Positions 24,427 to 35,856 of a stretch of 64,000 bases of DNA are shown here, in pieces. How positions within the stretch are numbered: the stretch's first letter is position 1; each line of letters starts with the position of its first letter. The notes beneath the pieces are model-generated. The model saw nothing but the letters and a program-made list of their open reading frames with translations, had not been told where the DNA came from and searched no databases. The translations under genes and the position numbers were made by a program. Source of the stretch: Perilla frutescens (lineage: Eukaryota > Streptophyta > Magnoliopsida > Lamiales > Lamiaceae); assembly GCA_026008535.1 (NCBI GenBank), contig BRKX01000017.1, positions 7,022,501 to 7,086,500 on the forward strand, read 5' to 3'.

Positions 24427-24711
24427 CTAACGGATCAGTCGAGATTTGGCATCCTTTTTATCAAACAAATACCTTAAGGCAGCATGATCCGTGTAGACTA
24501 TGGTTTTCGCGCCAATGAGATAGGCACAAAATTTATTAAAGGAATACACTACCACCAGCAATTCCTTCTCAGTTGTTGTGTAATTTACTTGTGCCGAATC
24601 TAAAGTTCTATTGGCATAGTAAATGACACGGAACAACTTATCCCGTTTTTTTCCCAAAGCAGCCACAACAGCAACATCGTTTGCATCACACATTATCTCA
24701 ATAGAAGGCAT
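24427..24711 (-). pseudogene. RNase H domain of Athila-3, truncated
   Basis: Contains IEIMCDANDVAVVAALG (catalytic Asp region), NYTTTEKELLVVVYSFNKF (Glu) and IVYTDHAALRYLF (Asp). The domain is cut at its N-terminal side about 24705-24712, exactly where a plus-strand Copia RT frame starts. RT, PR and gag are absent, so this marks a rearrangement breakpoint. Confidence 0.82.
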
Positions 24712-26007
24712 TGATTTTCATGAGACCTTTGCTCCAGTCACAAGGATTGAATCAGTCAGACTTCTTCTAGCCATGGCAAACATCATGAAGTTCAAACTAT
24801 ATCAGATGGATGTCAAGAATGCGTTTCTGAATGAATTTTTAAAGAAGGATGTGTTTGTAGCACAGCCTAAAGGATTTGAAGATCCACATCATCCAGAGTT
24901 TGTGTTTAAAGTAAAGAAGGCATTATATGGCTTAAAGTAAGCTCCTCGGGCATGGTATGAAAGACTGGCTACGTATCTAGTAAGCAAGAGATACAACCGA
25001 TGAGGAGAAGACAGAACACTCTTCATCAGGAAGGAAAAATCACAGTAATTGTGGTTCAAGTATATGTGGATGATATAGTGTTTGGATCAGTGTCTGATAA
25101 GATGGTCAAGGACTTCATCAGAGACATGGAAACTGAATTTGAGATGAGCCTTGTTAGAGATCTAAAATATTTCTTAGGACTCCAGATAAAACAGTCAGAA
25201 GAAGGGATTTTTATCTCTCAATCTAAGTGTGCTAGAAACTTGGTGAAAAAGTTTGAGCTTGAAAATTCAAAACACAAACGAATTCCAATCAACACTACTG
25301 TTAAGATTGGAAAAGATGATATAGGAACTGAAGTTGATCAAACTCTCTATAGAAGCATGATTGGTAGTCTCCTATATCTCACTACAAGCAGACCAGATAT
25401 AGCATACAGTGTGGGTGTGTGTGCAAGATACCAATCATGTCCTAAGGAGAGTCACATGAAGGCTGTTAAGAACATCATCAAGTACATCAATGGAACTACT
25501 GATTATGGTTTGTGGTATACTTCAGATACAAATGCAAGTATTACCGCATACTTTGATACTGATTGGGCCGGATCTCCAGATGACAGAAAAAGCACTTCAG
25601 GTGCTTGTTTCTTTTTGGGAAACAATGTTGTTTCTTGGTTCAGTAAGAAACAGAAGTACATATCCCTATCTACAGCAGAAGCAGAATACATTGCAGTAAG
25701 GAGCAGCTCTACTCAGATCATCCGGATAATACAGATGATGAAAGACTATGAAGTTAGTCATGATACTCCTATTCTGTACTGTGATAATATAAGTGTTATC
25801 AACATCTCAAAGAATCCAGTACAGCATTTGAGGACCAAACATATAGACATCAGACATCACTTCATCAGAGAGCTGGTTGAAGAAGAAGTGTTAAAGATTG
25901 AACATATGAAGATTGAAGATCAACTAGCTGATTTGTTCACTAAGGGATTGGCTTCAGCTCAATTTGAGAAACTCAGAGCAACCCTTGAGGTGTGCTTGGT
26001 TCAGTAA
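24706..26007 (+). pseudogene. Copia reverse transcriptase and RNase H, truncated
   Basis: Starts inside RT: DFHETFAPVTRIESVRLLLAM, YQMDVKNAFLNEFL, KKALYGLK followed by a TAA. After a frame change, VYVDDIVFGS (catalytic YVDD) follows from about 25060, then LKYFLGLQI, RSMIGSLLYLTTSRPDI, and RNase H (DWAGSPDDRKSTSGACFFLG, STAEAEYIAV, YCDNISVINISKNPV, RTKHIDIRHHFIREL). The end, DLFTKGLASAQFEKLRATLEV, is the typical Copia pol terminus. It ends at TAA 26005-26007. At least one stop and one frameshift break it. Confidence 0.9.
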
Positions 26008-27655
26008 AACCAAGAAGAGGGGTATGAGTGTGACTATTTCACACTCAGTAGGAAAGAACCATTCATGCACAAAGGGACTGAACATTCCCATAAATGTTCC
26101 TACGAATGTACATGATCATGATTCAAACACTGAGTACATCTTTGTCAACGGCTAGTTCTGACGTGCTATCATCATCTCTAATTTTCCAAGATTTCCCTTC
26201 GATTTCTTAGTCTAACGGAAATCTGAGAACGGAATACTCTTATATATATATATATATTTTTTTAGCCGTTTAGAGAGAACATTCACTTTTCAAATTTCTG
26301 AAAGCAATAAACCCTTCTCTCTTAATAAATCCTCTGAGTTTTCTGAAGATTTACTCCATTGCTTGCCATTGATTTTCTCGTTGTCTCACCTCGTTATATA
26401 CCCATATATGCTCGTCCGTCCCAAGAAAGTTGTAAAGCCTAGAATGAGGTATGGAAAAGTTATATATTCCAAACCTCAAGATCAGTTCTACGAGGAAGGT
26501 GAGTTCGACATGCAGGTTTGAGGAGAATCAACCTACAAGAAACCTGTTCAAAGGGCACTTCGTGATGAATCTTCGAGCAAAGATACAAAAGAATTGATTG
26601 AAACTTCCCGTGGGGATGAAGAGGATGAAGACATGGAAACAGAAAAGCAAGAAATTACTTCTTCTGCAAAGAAAATAAAGACCCAAAGTCTTTCGATCGA
26701 TGATCTATTAAAGGAAGCCGCGAAGTCATACGATGTCAACAGAAAGAAGGCAAGAACAAATGGGACTACAGTCAAGAAATCCAAGAAGACTACAGCTTCT
26801 TCATCAAAGAAAATCGTCACAGCTCCTGTTGCCCAAGCCTTTCAGAAAGAGAAAGGATTTGTTGCTGATGATCAAGTTAAGCCTTCTGATGTGCCTGAAC
26901 ATGTTGATGCACATGTTGTAGAAAAGAGCACTGCTGAGACATCTACTCCAGCTAGTGTTATGCTGAAGTCGCCTTCTCAACCTTCCACTACAGAAGGTGA
27001 TGATGAAGATAGGGAAGATGATATTCCCTTAAGCTTGCAGATGAAAGCCATAGCTGCTACTTTAGCAAAAGGAAAGAAGATGGTCATTCACAGACCTTTA
27101 GTTACTGACCCGACAGAGAGAAAAGTCGTTCAGAGTTCATCCTTTGAATCTGCTAAGAAGACTCCTGTTCCACAACAGGAAAAATTGTTGGCGTCTGCTC
27201 AATATGATCCTTTTGCGAGATCTCCGGTCAAGAAGAAGACACCAAGGAAAAAGGCTTCTACTGCTGTGGTGCAGTTGGTTCTAAGAACCCCTGTGACCAG
27301 AAGTCGAGCATCTGCTACTCCACCATCCACTGTTGCATCAACAAAGAAGGGGAAAGCCGTTGCATCAACTGGACCTTCCAAGAAGGTCAAGAAAGCTGAC
27401 CAGCCAAAAGATGTGCCTAAAGATGTTCACTCTCATTTAAGTGAACATGTGTCTGAAGTTCACAAACAAATTGTCCATGTTCCAGGTACTTCCAGCCAAT
27501 CAATCTTTTGTTCTACCAAGTATGCTGATTTATGGGAGAAAGTGAAGCAGAGGTCCATGATCTCTAAGAAGAAGGTGGATAAGGATACACTGTTAGCTAC
27601 TGGGATGTATACCTTATTAGAACAAGCTAGTTTACTAGGCACTGTGCAGAGTCCC
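24712..27655 (+). mobile_element. 5'-truncated Copia element (Sirevirus-like layout)
   Basis: A Copia RT-RNase H fragment is followed by a second long, Lys/Ser-rich ORF. A coding region downstream of pol is typical of Sirevirus-type Copia elements. There is no gag, integrase, PBS or 5' LTR. The left edge is the abrupt junction with Athila-3. The right edge is not sharply visible and no 3' LTR was recognised. Confidence 0.7.
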
Positions 27656-27745
27656 AGGACAACCAGAATTAACGATTCCAGCGAAAACTTAGCCTATTTC
27701 AGCATAAATTTATCAATTGGAATTAGCATATTTTCTTATAGTTAA
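26408..27745 (+). pseudogene. ORF downstream of Copia pol (Sirevirus env-like position), basic low-complexity protein
   Basis: A start at 26408 opens MLVRPKKVVKPRMRYGKVIY. Codon 38 is TGA (26519-26521), then the same frame continues to TAA 27743-27745. The protein is rich in Lys, Ser, Thr and Pro with several NLS-like basic runs (KKSKKTT, KKKTPRKKA, SKKVKKAD) and acidic patches (DEEDEDMETE). I see no signal peptide or transmembrane segment, so an envelope role is not supported by sequence. After about 27655 the residues look random, which may be the element's edge. Function unknown. Confidence 0.6.
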
Positions 27746-28944
27746 TGTTGCAAACTATATATTATAATTATAGAATAATAAACCCTAAATAGATCGAATC
27801 AATACACCATAGTGAATAATTGTAAACTTAAACTAAACAGTTGTCAAAAAACACACACACACACTCACACATTTAAACTAAACAATAACAAAAATGAAAC
27901 TGTAGAAAGAAAGAAGTAAAAATTAAGAAAATTGATAGCGGACACCTGCGGGACACATAAAAATGAACTAGATCAATTGAAAAAAGATAATCATTTCGAG
28001 TGTGTGCAATAATTGAATATACGAAATAAAGGTCGGTAAATTGAGCCATTAGTTAGAAAGTCTCTATCAAGTGTTGCACCATTCAAGAAACGTGCAATAA
28101 TATTGTTATGGCTTGTAATTATGAGATATTGGTGAGGTCGTTATAAATAAAACATTAAAAAAAAAAAAAAGTCATTGACATGGACTTGGATTGTCTCCTC
28201 ACCCTTTCCCCTCATTGGAGAGACCAATTCCTTTTTCGAAAAGGTCGTTATATACTAAACTAATTAATCATGTTTTAAATTATTTTATTCATATGTATTT
28301 TTATTTATAAAATTAGATTGCATCCCTTACTACGGTGTTATTAGAATGAAATTTAAGCAAAATAAAAATATGAATATGAACTTTGAAGAGAAATATGAAT
28401 CATAGTATATATGAATCATAGTATATATGTATACTATTGTCTATTGTAGCCAATGGCTGCAATCTATATAATTTCAGGAATATTTTCAGAAAATATTGTA
28501 AAATCGTATGGAAAATATTACAGTTGTGCATTAATATATATGGCTTACAATGAATTATATCTAAGAATTATAGTATGTGATAAGGTGCGCGCTTTTAGGT
28601 GGAATACAATAATCGTTATATATTGCTGAATTATTTACATGTGGTGTGATGTTTTTAGGAGGAAAGATATTTATCAATTGGTTACTATGTGATAGACTGA
28701 TTCTCTTAATTTGGATATATAATAAATTGAATTATGTGTACATACGCACTACATAAATATAAAAATAAAAAAATGCTTTATAAAATCAGAAGTTGGATTT
28801 CATAATGCATGATAATGTGGAAGTTATAGAATCTATTTTACAAACAGATTAGAATCTCACAATTATATTAAAATCTCAGTTGACAACTTGTAAGCTAGCT
28901 AATCATTGAAAATTTGAAGCCGGTGAGAAATACGTATTTTATTT
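27746..28944. other. AT-rich noncoding DNA
   Basis: No gene-like frame. A (CA)n run lies at about 27849-27866 and poly-A at 28156-28170. Nothing else recognised. Confidence 0.6.
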
Positions 28945-29330
28945 AGGACAAGTCTCGTATACATAAGATGTACATCAGACGGTTAACACGTATTGATTCG
29001 ATCAATGTTTTGACCCAAAAAATCCGTCAAAATTAGTATCATTCATAATACTGAAAATTATCATTTCAAAGGCTCAAAAATATTATTTGTATCAATAAAA
29101 AGTATTGGTCAGAATAAAAAATAAAGAAAAAAACTGTTAAGATCCGTATCAATCGAAACACTAAAAAGTATCATTCAAAATTTTAAAAAAAAAATATGAG
29201 TAGTACCCCTAAAAAGTATCACCCATTTTCACGATTTTTTTGGCCAATACTTTGACCGAGTCAATGTGTGTTAATCCGATCAACGTGTTGACCGTCTGAT
29301 ATATATCTTATGTACATGAGTGTTTGCGAC
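28945..29330. mobile_element. MITE copy A of a TTGAC-rich family
   Basis: The left end (GGACAAGTCTCGTATACAT...CATCAGACGGTTAACACG) is an imperfect inverted repeat of the right end (...CAACGTGTTGACCGTCTGAT...CTTATGTACATGAGTGTTTGCGAC). Flanking bases are similar on both sides (ATTTTATTT-like and TATTTATTT-like), fitting a duplicated target of about 9 bp. The interior has several AAAAGTATCA-type words. Relatives are at 35847-36184 and, more distantly, 41400-41690 and 51456-52162. Mutator-like origin is inferred. Confidence 0.65.
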
Positions 29331-29643
29331 TTATTTATTTTTTGAATAAAAACGTAACCTATATTGTCAAATATCAATTCACAGCTATTTGTTTAATATG
29401 GTGCAAAGGAGGTTACGGACTCAACCAAAATGCTCGTAATATAATACTTAAATTAAATGCAATACAATTTTATATATTAATTATTTTTTTTGTTGCCAAT
29501 TTTTTTTGCAGAAAGAATGCTTTTGATTTTATAGCCGATAATTAAAAGCCAATTAATCTTAGTAACGAAATTCAATATTTTCATGGTTAATTGTAATATC
29601 TTTTGGGTATGACGAGGGGCTAACATTTTCTCTATGATATGTT

Positions 29644-29647
<4 letters not shown>

Positions 29648-29681
<34 letters not shown>

Positions 29682-29682
29682 C
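29648..29682. repeat. (TA)n microsatellite
   Basis: A TA run in unit 1 of the tandem duplication, directly left of the inverted-repeat element beginning GGATCAAATGAGAACC. Confidence 0.95.
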
Positions 29683-30570
29683 GAAAGGATCAAATGAGAA
29701 CCCTTCCTCCAAGTAGGAACTAGGAACCAATTCTAGTCCTTGTTTGACTCAATCTGGACGGCCCAGAGTAAATCAGATTTAAGTGGATGGGCGGTGGCAT
29801 TCCTGTAATTTTCGGCAACTTTGTGGGAGGAGGGCTAATATAGTAATTTAATAATTCTTCCATTTTGCTCTGAGGCTAAAATGAGAATCGCACGAGGTTA
29901 AAATGATCGAAGTAGGAGGCTAAAATTGATGTGACATTTTTCACTAGGGTTCACCGTTCCCAATTAGGGTTTATTACGTTCTGATTAGGGCTCATCTGTT
30001 CCCAACTAGTGATTATGAGATTCCCATTATGGTTCACTGTCCCCAAATAGGGTTTATTGCATTTCATTCCAATGAAATCATCGTTCCATTTTTTTTTTGT
30101 TTATGAACACATGCTAAAATGAGAAATACATGAGGCTAAAAGTATCACCCATTTTCACGATTTTTTTGGCCAATACTTTGACCGAGTCAATGTGTGTTAA
30201 TCCGATCAACGTGTTGACTGTCTGATATATATCTTATGTACATGAGTGTTTGCGTCTTATTTATTTTTTGAATAAAAACGTAACCTATATTGTCAAAATA
30301 TCAATTCACAGCTATTTGTTTAATATGGTGCAAAGGAGGTTACGGACTCAACCAAAATGCTCGTAATATAATACTTAAATTAAATGCAATACAATTTTAT
30401 ATATTAATTATTTTTTTTGTTGCCAATTTTTTTTGCAGAAAGAATGCTTTTGATTTTATAGCCGATAATTAAAAGCTAATTAATCTTAGTAACGAAATTC
30501 AATATTTTCATGGTTAATTGTAATATCTTTTGGGTATGACGAGGGGCTAACATTTTCTCTATGATATGTT

Positions 30571-30575
<5 letters not shown>

Positions 30576-30611
<36 letters not shown>
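30576..30611. repeat. (TA)n microsatellite
   Basis: The counterpart tract in unit 2 of the tandem duplication. Confidence 0.95.
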
Positions 30612-30612
<1 letters not shown>

Positions 30613-31279
30613 CGAAAGGATCAAATGAGAATCCTTTCTCCAAGTAGGAACTAGGAACCAATTCTAGTCCTTGTTTGACTCAATCTGGACGGCCCAGAGT
30701 AAATCAGATTTAAGTGGATGGGCGGTGGCATTCCTGTAATTTTCGGCAACTTTGTGGGAGGAGGGCTAATATAGTAATTTAATAATTCTTCCCTTTTGCT
30801 CTGAGGCTAAAATGAGAATCGCATGAAGTTAAAATGATCGAAGTGGGAGGCTAAAATTGATGTGACATTTTTCACTAGGGTTCACCGTTCCCAATTAGGG
30901 TTTATTACGTTCTGATTAGGGCCCATCTGTTCCCAACTAGTGATTATGAGATCCCCATTATGGTTCACTGTCCCCAAATAGGGTGTATTGCATTTCATTC
31001 CAATGAAATCATCGTTCCATTTTTGTTTATGAACACATGCTAAAATGAGAAATACATGAGGCTAAAATGAGCGAAGTAGAAGGCTAAAATTGAATTTGGA
31101 CAATTTCTGAGTTCAGTTCCAATTTTGCCCTTAATGAGACGCGCGAATTGAAGATTTTTATTTTAATTACAAAATTGCCACCGAAAATCTGGATTAATCT
31201 GGATCGTTCAGATTTTGGAATGGAGGGATGGGATTGGTTCCTAGTTCCCACCTGGTGACTGGTTCTCACCAGATCTCAT

Positions 31280-31280
<1 letters not shown>
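30612..31280. mobile_element. TIR element (MITE) bordered by (TA)n
   Basis: The left end has GGATCAAATGAGAATCC...AAGTAGGAACTAGGAACCAA. The right end, read in reverse complement, has GGATGAGATCTGGTGAGAACC...GGTGGGAACTAGGAACCAAT, an imperfect inverted repeat of about 45 bp. Long (TA)n tracts abut both outer ends. The left half is also present at 29683-30136 through the tandem duplication. No coding capacity. Confidence 0.65.

Positions 31281-31343
<63 letters not shown>
31281..31343. repeat. (TA)n microsatellite
   Basis: About 30 TA units, immediately right of the MITE at 30612-31280. Confidence 0.97.
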
Positions 31344-31345
<2 letters not shown>

Positions 31346-31915
31346 TCTCACCGTTTCATAATATTTGTTGTTTTAGAATTTTAATCTAGAATTAACACTT
31401 AATTTTTTGGACTAATATATCACTCTCTTTTATATTACATAAAATTCTATTCACTTATATTTTTCTAAGAAGTTGAAAAAAAATTCTCTCTCCATATATT
31501 TATAAAGTTAAACTTGGGAGAGAGAGCGTGAAAATATATAAAATAATAAATATTTTGACACAAAATAAAATTCTTAAAATAACAATGATTATGAAACGGA
31601 ATAAAAGAATATAGGTTAGAGAGAGAGATCCTACCTCTCTCATTATATTCATCTATCGTAAAATTAATGGAGAGAGAGAGGCCCTACCTCTCTCATCATA
31701 TTCATCTATCTTAAAATTAATGTTGATTTGACAACAAAAATCAAATAAAATAATTAATAAACTAAAATGTATAAATCCAAACATATTTTCACTTAAGGTG
31801 TAAACAAATCATTATGCACTTCCTCTATTTCATATTATTTGATGTTTAGGCTTTTAATATTATTTTAAATTATTTGATGGTTTACCATTTTTCACGTACT
31901 TTTTTCCAATTTTAT

Positions 31916-31951
<36 letters not shown>

Positions 31952-33410
31952 AAACACTATAAAATGTGTAAATGGATAAAAATGGGCAAAAGTAAATAGA
32001 GATTGAAAAAAAATAACTCTTTAAAAATCTAAGATTAATTTTAAACATTACTTGAACACATATGATTAATTTTAAAAGTTAATCGTATGCTACGATTATT
32101 TTGTAAATGTTACTTGAACACGTACAATTAATTTTAAAAGTTAATCGTATGCTATGATTATTTTTGAAAAAAGCTACGATTATTTTGTAACAAAGTTATG
32201 ACTACTTTTTAAAAATATAAAATTAATTTTAAACATTACTTGAACACATACAATTAACTATGCTATGATCAAATTTAGATGGAGATTACGATTAGCTTTT
32301 AGGTGAATAGTTTCAATAGTTCACTACTTCAATTGAATGCATTTATTTCTTGTGTAAGAGAAGTAGTTACTGAACTTTATTAAATAAAAAGAAACAAAAG
32401 TACATGAGGTAGAAATTGGTTGTAATAATCGTAACTTTTATTAATTAATTGTGGAATTAGTTAATTAATTGTAGCATTGTTTATGATTAATCGTAGCTTT
32501 CATTAATTAATCGTAGTCATGTTTGTAATTAATCGTAACCATGTTTGTAATAATCATAGTTTTTATTAATTAATCACAACATTAGTTAATTAATTATAGC
32601 ATTATTTATAATTAATCGTAACATTATTTATATTAATTGTAGCCTTGTTTTATATTATTCGTATGTTAAAAGTGTATATGTAACCTTTGTGATATTAATC
32701 GTAGGTTATAAGCATAGCATTTTAATTAATCGAATCATTATTTTTAAATTAATCGTAACGTTATTTAATCAATTGTATTGTATGCTTATATTTAAAATGC
32801 ACATGGTTAGACGTCGTATTATTGTACGATAAGTGGCCGATGGAAGAGATCAGAATATATAGATGGTGACAAGTAACTTGTGATGATGTTAGCCGATAAG
32901 CTGTGTTTTAGCTCATTGGTGAGAGAGGTGCACAAGTTATTATAGACTGATCTAAGCATGGTGAAGTATTAGTTATTTTACATGACAAGCACCAACAATG
33001 GCAGACAGATCATGACGTCTTTGTAAGATGATGTAGATTTGCTAAATGTGTTTCACGAACCGACTGCCGAGATAGCCGTGTATGTAATTGATCTACGATT
33101 ATTAGTTAAGTGCTATAATTATTATTTTATGTGATACAATTAAGATTTAATTGACTATGATTAATTTCTAAAACTAATCTTAGGACTATGGTTATTATTT
33201 AAGTACTACGATTAAGATTTAATCATTTGGCACCAATATCATGCATGCATGTTTTATTTTATAAATATATTTGTGCATAATATTTGAATTTGCTAGTTTC
33301 ATTCAAAGTTAATTCATATGCATGCCATCAGCCCTCATCTCTTAGATTTTATATCTAATTTTTTATATTTGAAGAAGAGTTAATACATATAAATATTAAA
33401 ACTTCACAAG
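31344..33410. repeat. AT-rich DNA with degenerate TAATTAATCGTAG-type repeats
   Basis: No coding frame. Another (TA)n tract is at 31919-31949. GAGAGAG runs with the phrase CCTACCTCTCTCAT occur twice (31632 and 31684). From about 32420 to 32790 the word TAATTAATCGTA(G/A) recurs every 25-40 bases in diverged form. A related phrase (GATTAATTTTAAA...) occurs three times between 32030 and 32235. Confidence 0.6.
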
Positions 33411-33413
33411 TAC

Positions 33414-33965
33414 ATAGGGGTGATCATTTAATCTATTAGGTCTATTTCGGTCCAAAAATCCTAAAATCGATAGATCGAATTGGGGAATGTTTAGGACCGA
33501 ACTGGATCGAATTGAGAATGGGAACCGAACTGAACAAACCGAATAAAATTCGATTTGATTTGGTCTGGTTCAATTTCCCGATTTTCATTTTAATAACATA
33601 TTTTTCAGTAGTATGATTTTCCTATATATAACTCCCCCTTCTAAGATTTTAACACTAATCCTTAACATTAAATAACAAAAACAACATAATATCTCATTCA
33701 GTCAAACTCTCAAAAACTTAGAATTAGAAGAAAAAAATATAATAACTAAATAAAGAAGTTTGGTCAATTCGGCATGTTTGGTCGATTTTCTCCTAAATCA
33801 GATTGAGGACCGAAAACTGAATTTTGTTATAAAAAAGGACCAAATCAAACCGAAAGTCGATAGAACCGGACCTAATAGACTAAAATGTGTTTGGTTCAGT
33901 TCGGTTTTCTGGTTCCGTTCGGAGCATGTAAAACTTTTACATGTCCTGATTATTAAGACATGAAT
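33414..33965. mobile_element. MITE-like sequence of the GGGGTGATCA...CCGAAC type
   Basis: Opens with AGGGGTGATCATTTAATC and is filled with GAACCGAAC/GGTTCAGTTCGGTTTTC words in both orientations. Many plant MITEs beginning GGGGTGAGCA look like this. The right end is not clear; it may be near 33965 or lost. No coding frame. Confidence 0.45.
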
Positions 33966-34590
33966 TAACTTCCCACTCATTCACTCTTTTATTAACTTCT
34001 ACAATAGATATAAGTTTATCGATTGTTTCTCTTGGTTATAAGGTCCTTAAGTTTACCTTTTTTTATTTTTTATCTGATATACCATCTATGTAGAAGAGGG
34101 AAAAACTTTATAGCATCTATATGCCAAGATTGTGACTTCTATATAGTTTAAGACTCTATATAGATTTAATAAGTTCAAACCTATAATCTATCAAGTCTAA
34201 TAAATATAAACAATGACTAGAGATATGTTGTTTTGATCTCTTCCGTTGTCATACGATTTGTGTCTAGATCGATTAAGTGTTTTTCATCATCATCAATCCT
34301 ATGAGAATATAATTGTTGAAAAGTAAATAAAATTGAGTTTTAAAAAAAATTGAGTTTAAAAAAAAGTACTTTAAAAATATTGGCTAAAAATATCTTTGAA
34401 ATTGGTATATATATGTCCGAGATTGCCACAAAAAATGGACCATGCTTTATATAAGAGATAATTCCCTCCACAATAAATAGAGATTCCTGTTTGTGAAAGA
34501 TCATAAATATAATAAGAGGCTATTGATATTATATCTATCCCCCCGGCCCTAAATTCTCGTCAAAAACCACAACAAAATCGCACAATTCAA
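33966..34590. other. AT-rich noncoding DNA
   Basis: I see nothing gene-like here; only short AT tracts. Confidence 0.5.
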
Positions 34591-34604
34591 ATATATATAT
34601 ATAT

Positions 34605-35788
34605 ATAGGGGTGGGGTTATATGAAAATAACCCCTTGTGTGAGAAATGAGAACACATCTCACACCACACATTCATCAAAAATCAAAGGTCCAGATTTGAT
34701 GAAAAAGGCGGTGGCAATTTTGTAATATCTGAAAAGTTTTTCGCGCGGGGTATGACTGTAATTTGGTAATTCTTATAAAAAACGCGGAGGATTTGATAAC
34801 AGATCGTTATGCTAACGAAGTATTATCATAATGCTAACGAAGCATTATAGTTATGCTAATTAAAGTTTTCAAATATTATTGGCGAAAAAAATATTCTAAA
34901 AATTAATTATAAACCTAATTCGATTTAATAAACCCTAATTAAATGGTAAAAATCATAATTGGATGAAATAAACCTAATTAGATGAAATAAACATTGATTG
35001 GATGTGGTAAACCCTAAATGAGTTGAAAGAAATCATAATAATATATTTGTACTACGTTAGCATTATAGTTTTGGTTCGTCAGCATTGCGAATACACTATG
35101 TTAGCATATGTCAATACTCTATCAACATACGTTATAAATTATAATTGGATAGGATAAACCATAATAATCAATTAGGAACTATAAACAAAAAATTAAATTT
35201 CAAAAGAATAATGATAATTAGATGGAATAAACCATAATCGAGATTAAATAAACCATAATTGAGATTTAATAAACCCTAATAAATTTATACTATGTTAGCA
35301 TTATGATAATTCTTTGTTAGCACATCGAATATATTATGTTAGCATATGACAAATGCTTCATTAGCATACGTTCATCTGTTATCATAATGCTGACGAAGAA
35401 TTATTATATGCTAACGAAAGCATTTACAACCTGGGCACGCGTAAAAAAATTTCTTTTTTATTTTTCGTTCATATTTTTTCATCCAAACATAGCCTTTCGA
35501 CATCTTAAATGAAAGAGCATGAAGAGAGCTTTAATTTGATATATTTTTTGTGTGCATTGGATTAAAAACGAGGAAGTTATGGTCGATTAAAGTTTTTAAG
35601 AATTTTTTTTAATTGCTGACATCATCAATTTTAATGGATTTGGACGAAAATAGCCCTCCTTCCTTATTTTTTGTCCTATTATTTACGAAATTGCCACCTT
35701 AAATCTCAACCATTGGATCATTAAATTGGATGGTGTGAGATGTATTCTCATTTCTCACATCAACCACGTGTTCTCATATGATCCATAT
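34605..35788. mobile_element. 1.2-kb noncoding TIR element bordered by TA tracts
   Basis: The left end (GTTATATGAAAATAACCCC, then TGTGAGAAATGAGAACACA and TCTCACACCA) is mirrored at the right end, whose reverse complement has GGATCATATGAGAACACG, TGTGAGAAATGAGAATACA and TCTCACACCA. The inner flanks also match (GGCGGTGGCAATTTTGTAAT left, AATTTCGTAAATAAT right). The interior has repeated ATGCTAACGAAGCATTAT-like and AAACCATAATTG-like words and no coding frame. (TA)n lies on both sides (34591-34607 and 35792-35848). Confidence 0.65.

Positions 35789-35791
<3 letters not shown>

Positions 35792-35848
<57 letters not shown>
35792..35848. repeat. (TA)n microsatellite
   Basis: A TA run between the 1.2-kb TIR element and MITE copy B. 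Confidence 0.97.

Positions 35849-35856
<8 letters not shown>

Larger units (their letters stand above)
12077..24711 (-). mobile_element. Athila-3: minus-strand Athila-type retrotransposon, nested host of Athila-2, truncated
   Basis: Reading the minus strand from 24711 leftward gives RNase H, integrase with C-terminal domain, a noncoding spacer, then an ORF1-like gene, the normal Athila order. The ORF1-like gene is split: its N-terminal part is 21694-21240 and the rest is 13425-12225. A whole plus-strand Athila-2 (13426-21239) sits between them. gag, PR and RT are missing at the right edge, where a Copia fragment begins abruptly (about 24705-24712). No LTR was found. Confidence 0.8.
29211..31066. 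repeat. 926-bp tandem duplication
   Basis: Bases from about 29211 to 30136 recur nearly unchanged at 30137-31066. The start of unit 1 (AGTATCACCC at 29215) recurs at 30141, and the end of unit 1 (GAGGCTAAAA before 30141) recurs at 31058. The breakpoints share CTAAAA, consistent with unequal exchange at short homology. The copies differ by few substitutions and by the length of an internal (TA)n tract. Confidence 0.9.

Noticed and set aside
29324..30472. Two identical 60-73-aa frames as duplicated genes
   Set aside because: They come from the 926-bp noncoding tandem duplication, and the codon content is that of random AT-rich DNA.
32420..32790. CRISPR-like array because of recurring words with spacers
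   Set aside because: Repeats are short, degenerate and AT-rich, spacers vary irregularly and the context is plant nuclear DNA.
33760..33980. Small ORFs on both strands
   Set aside because: They lie in the palindromic CCGAAC/GTTCGG-rich part of a MITE-like sequence; symmetric composition explains both.
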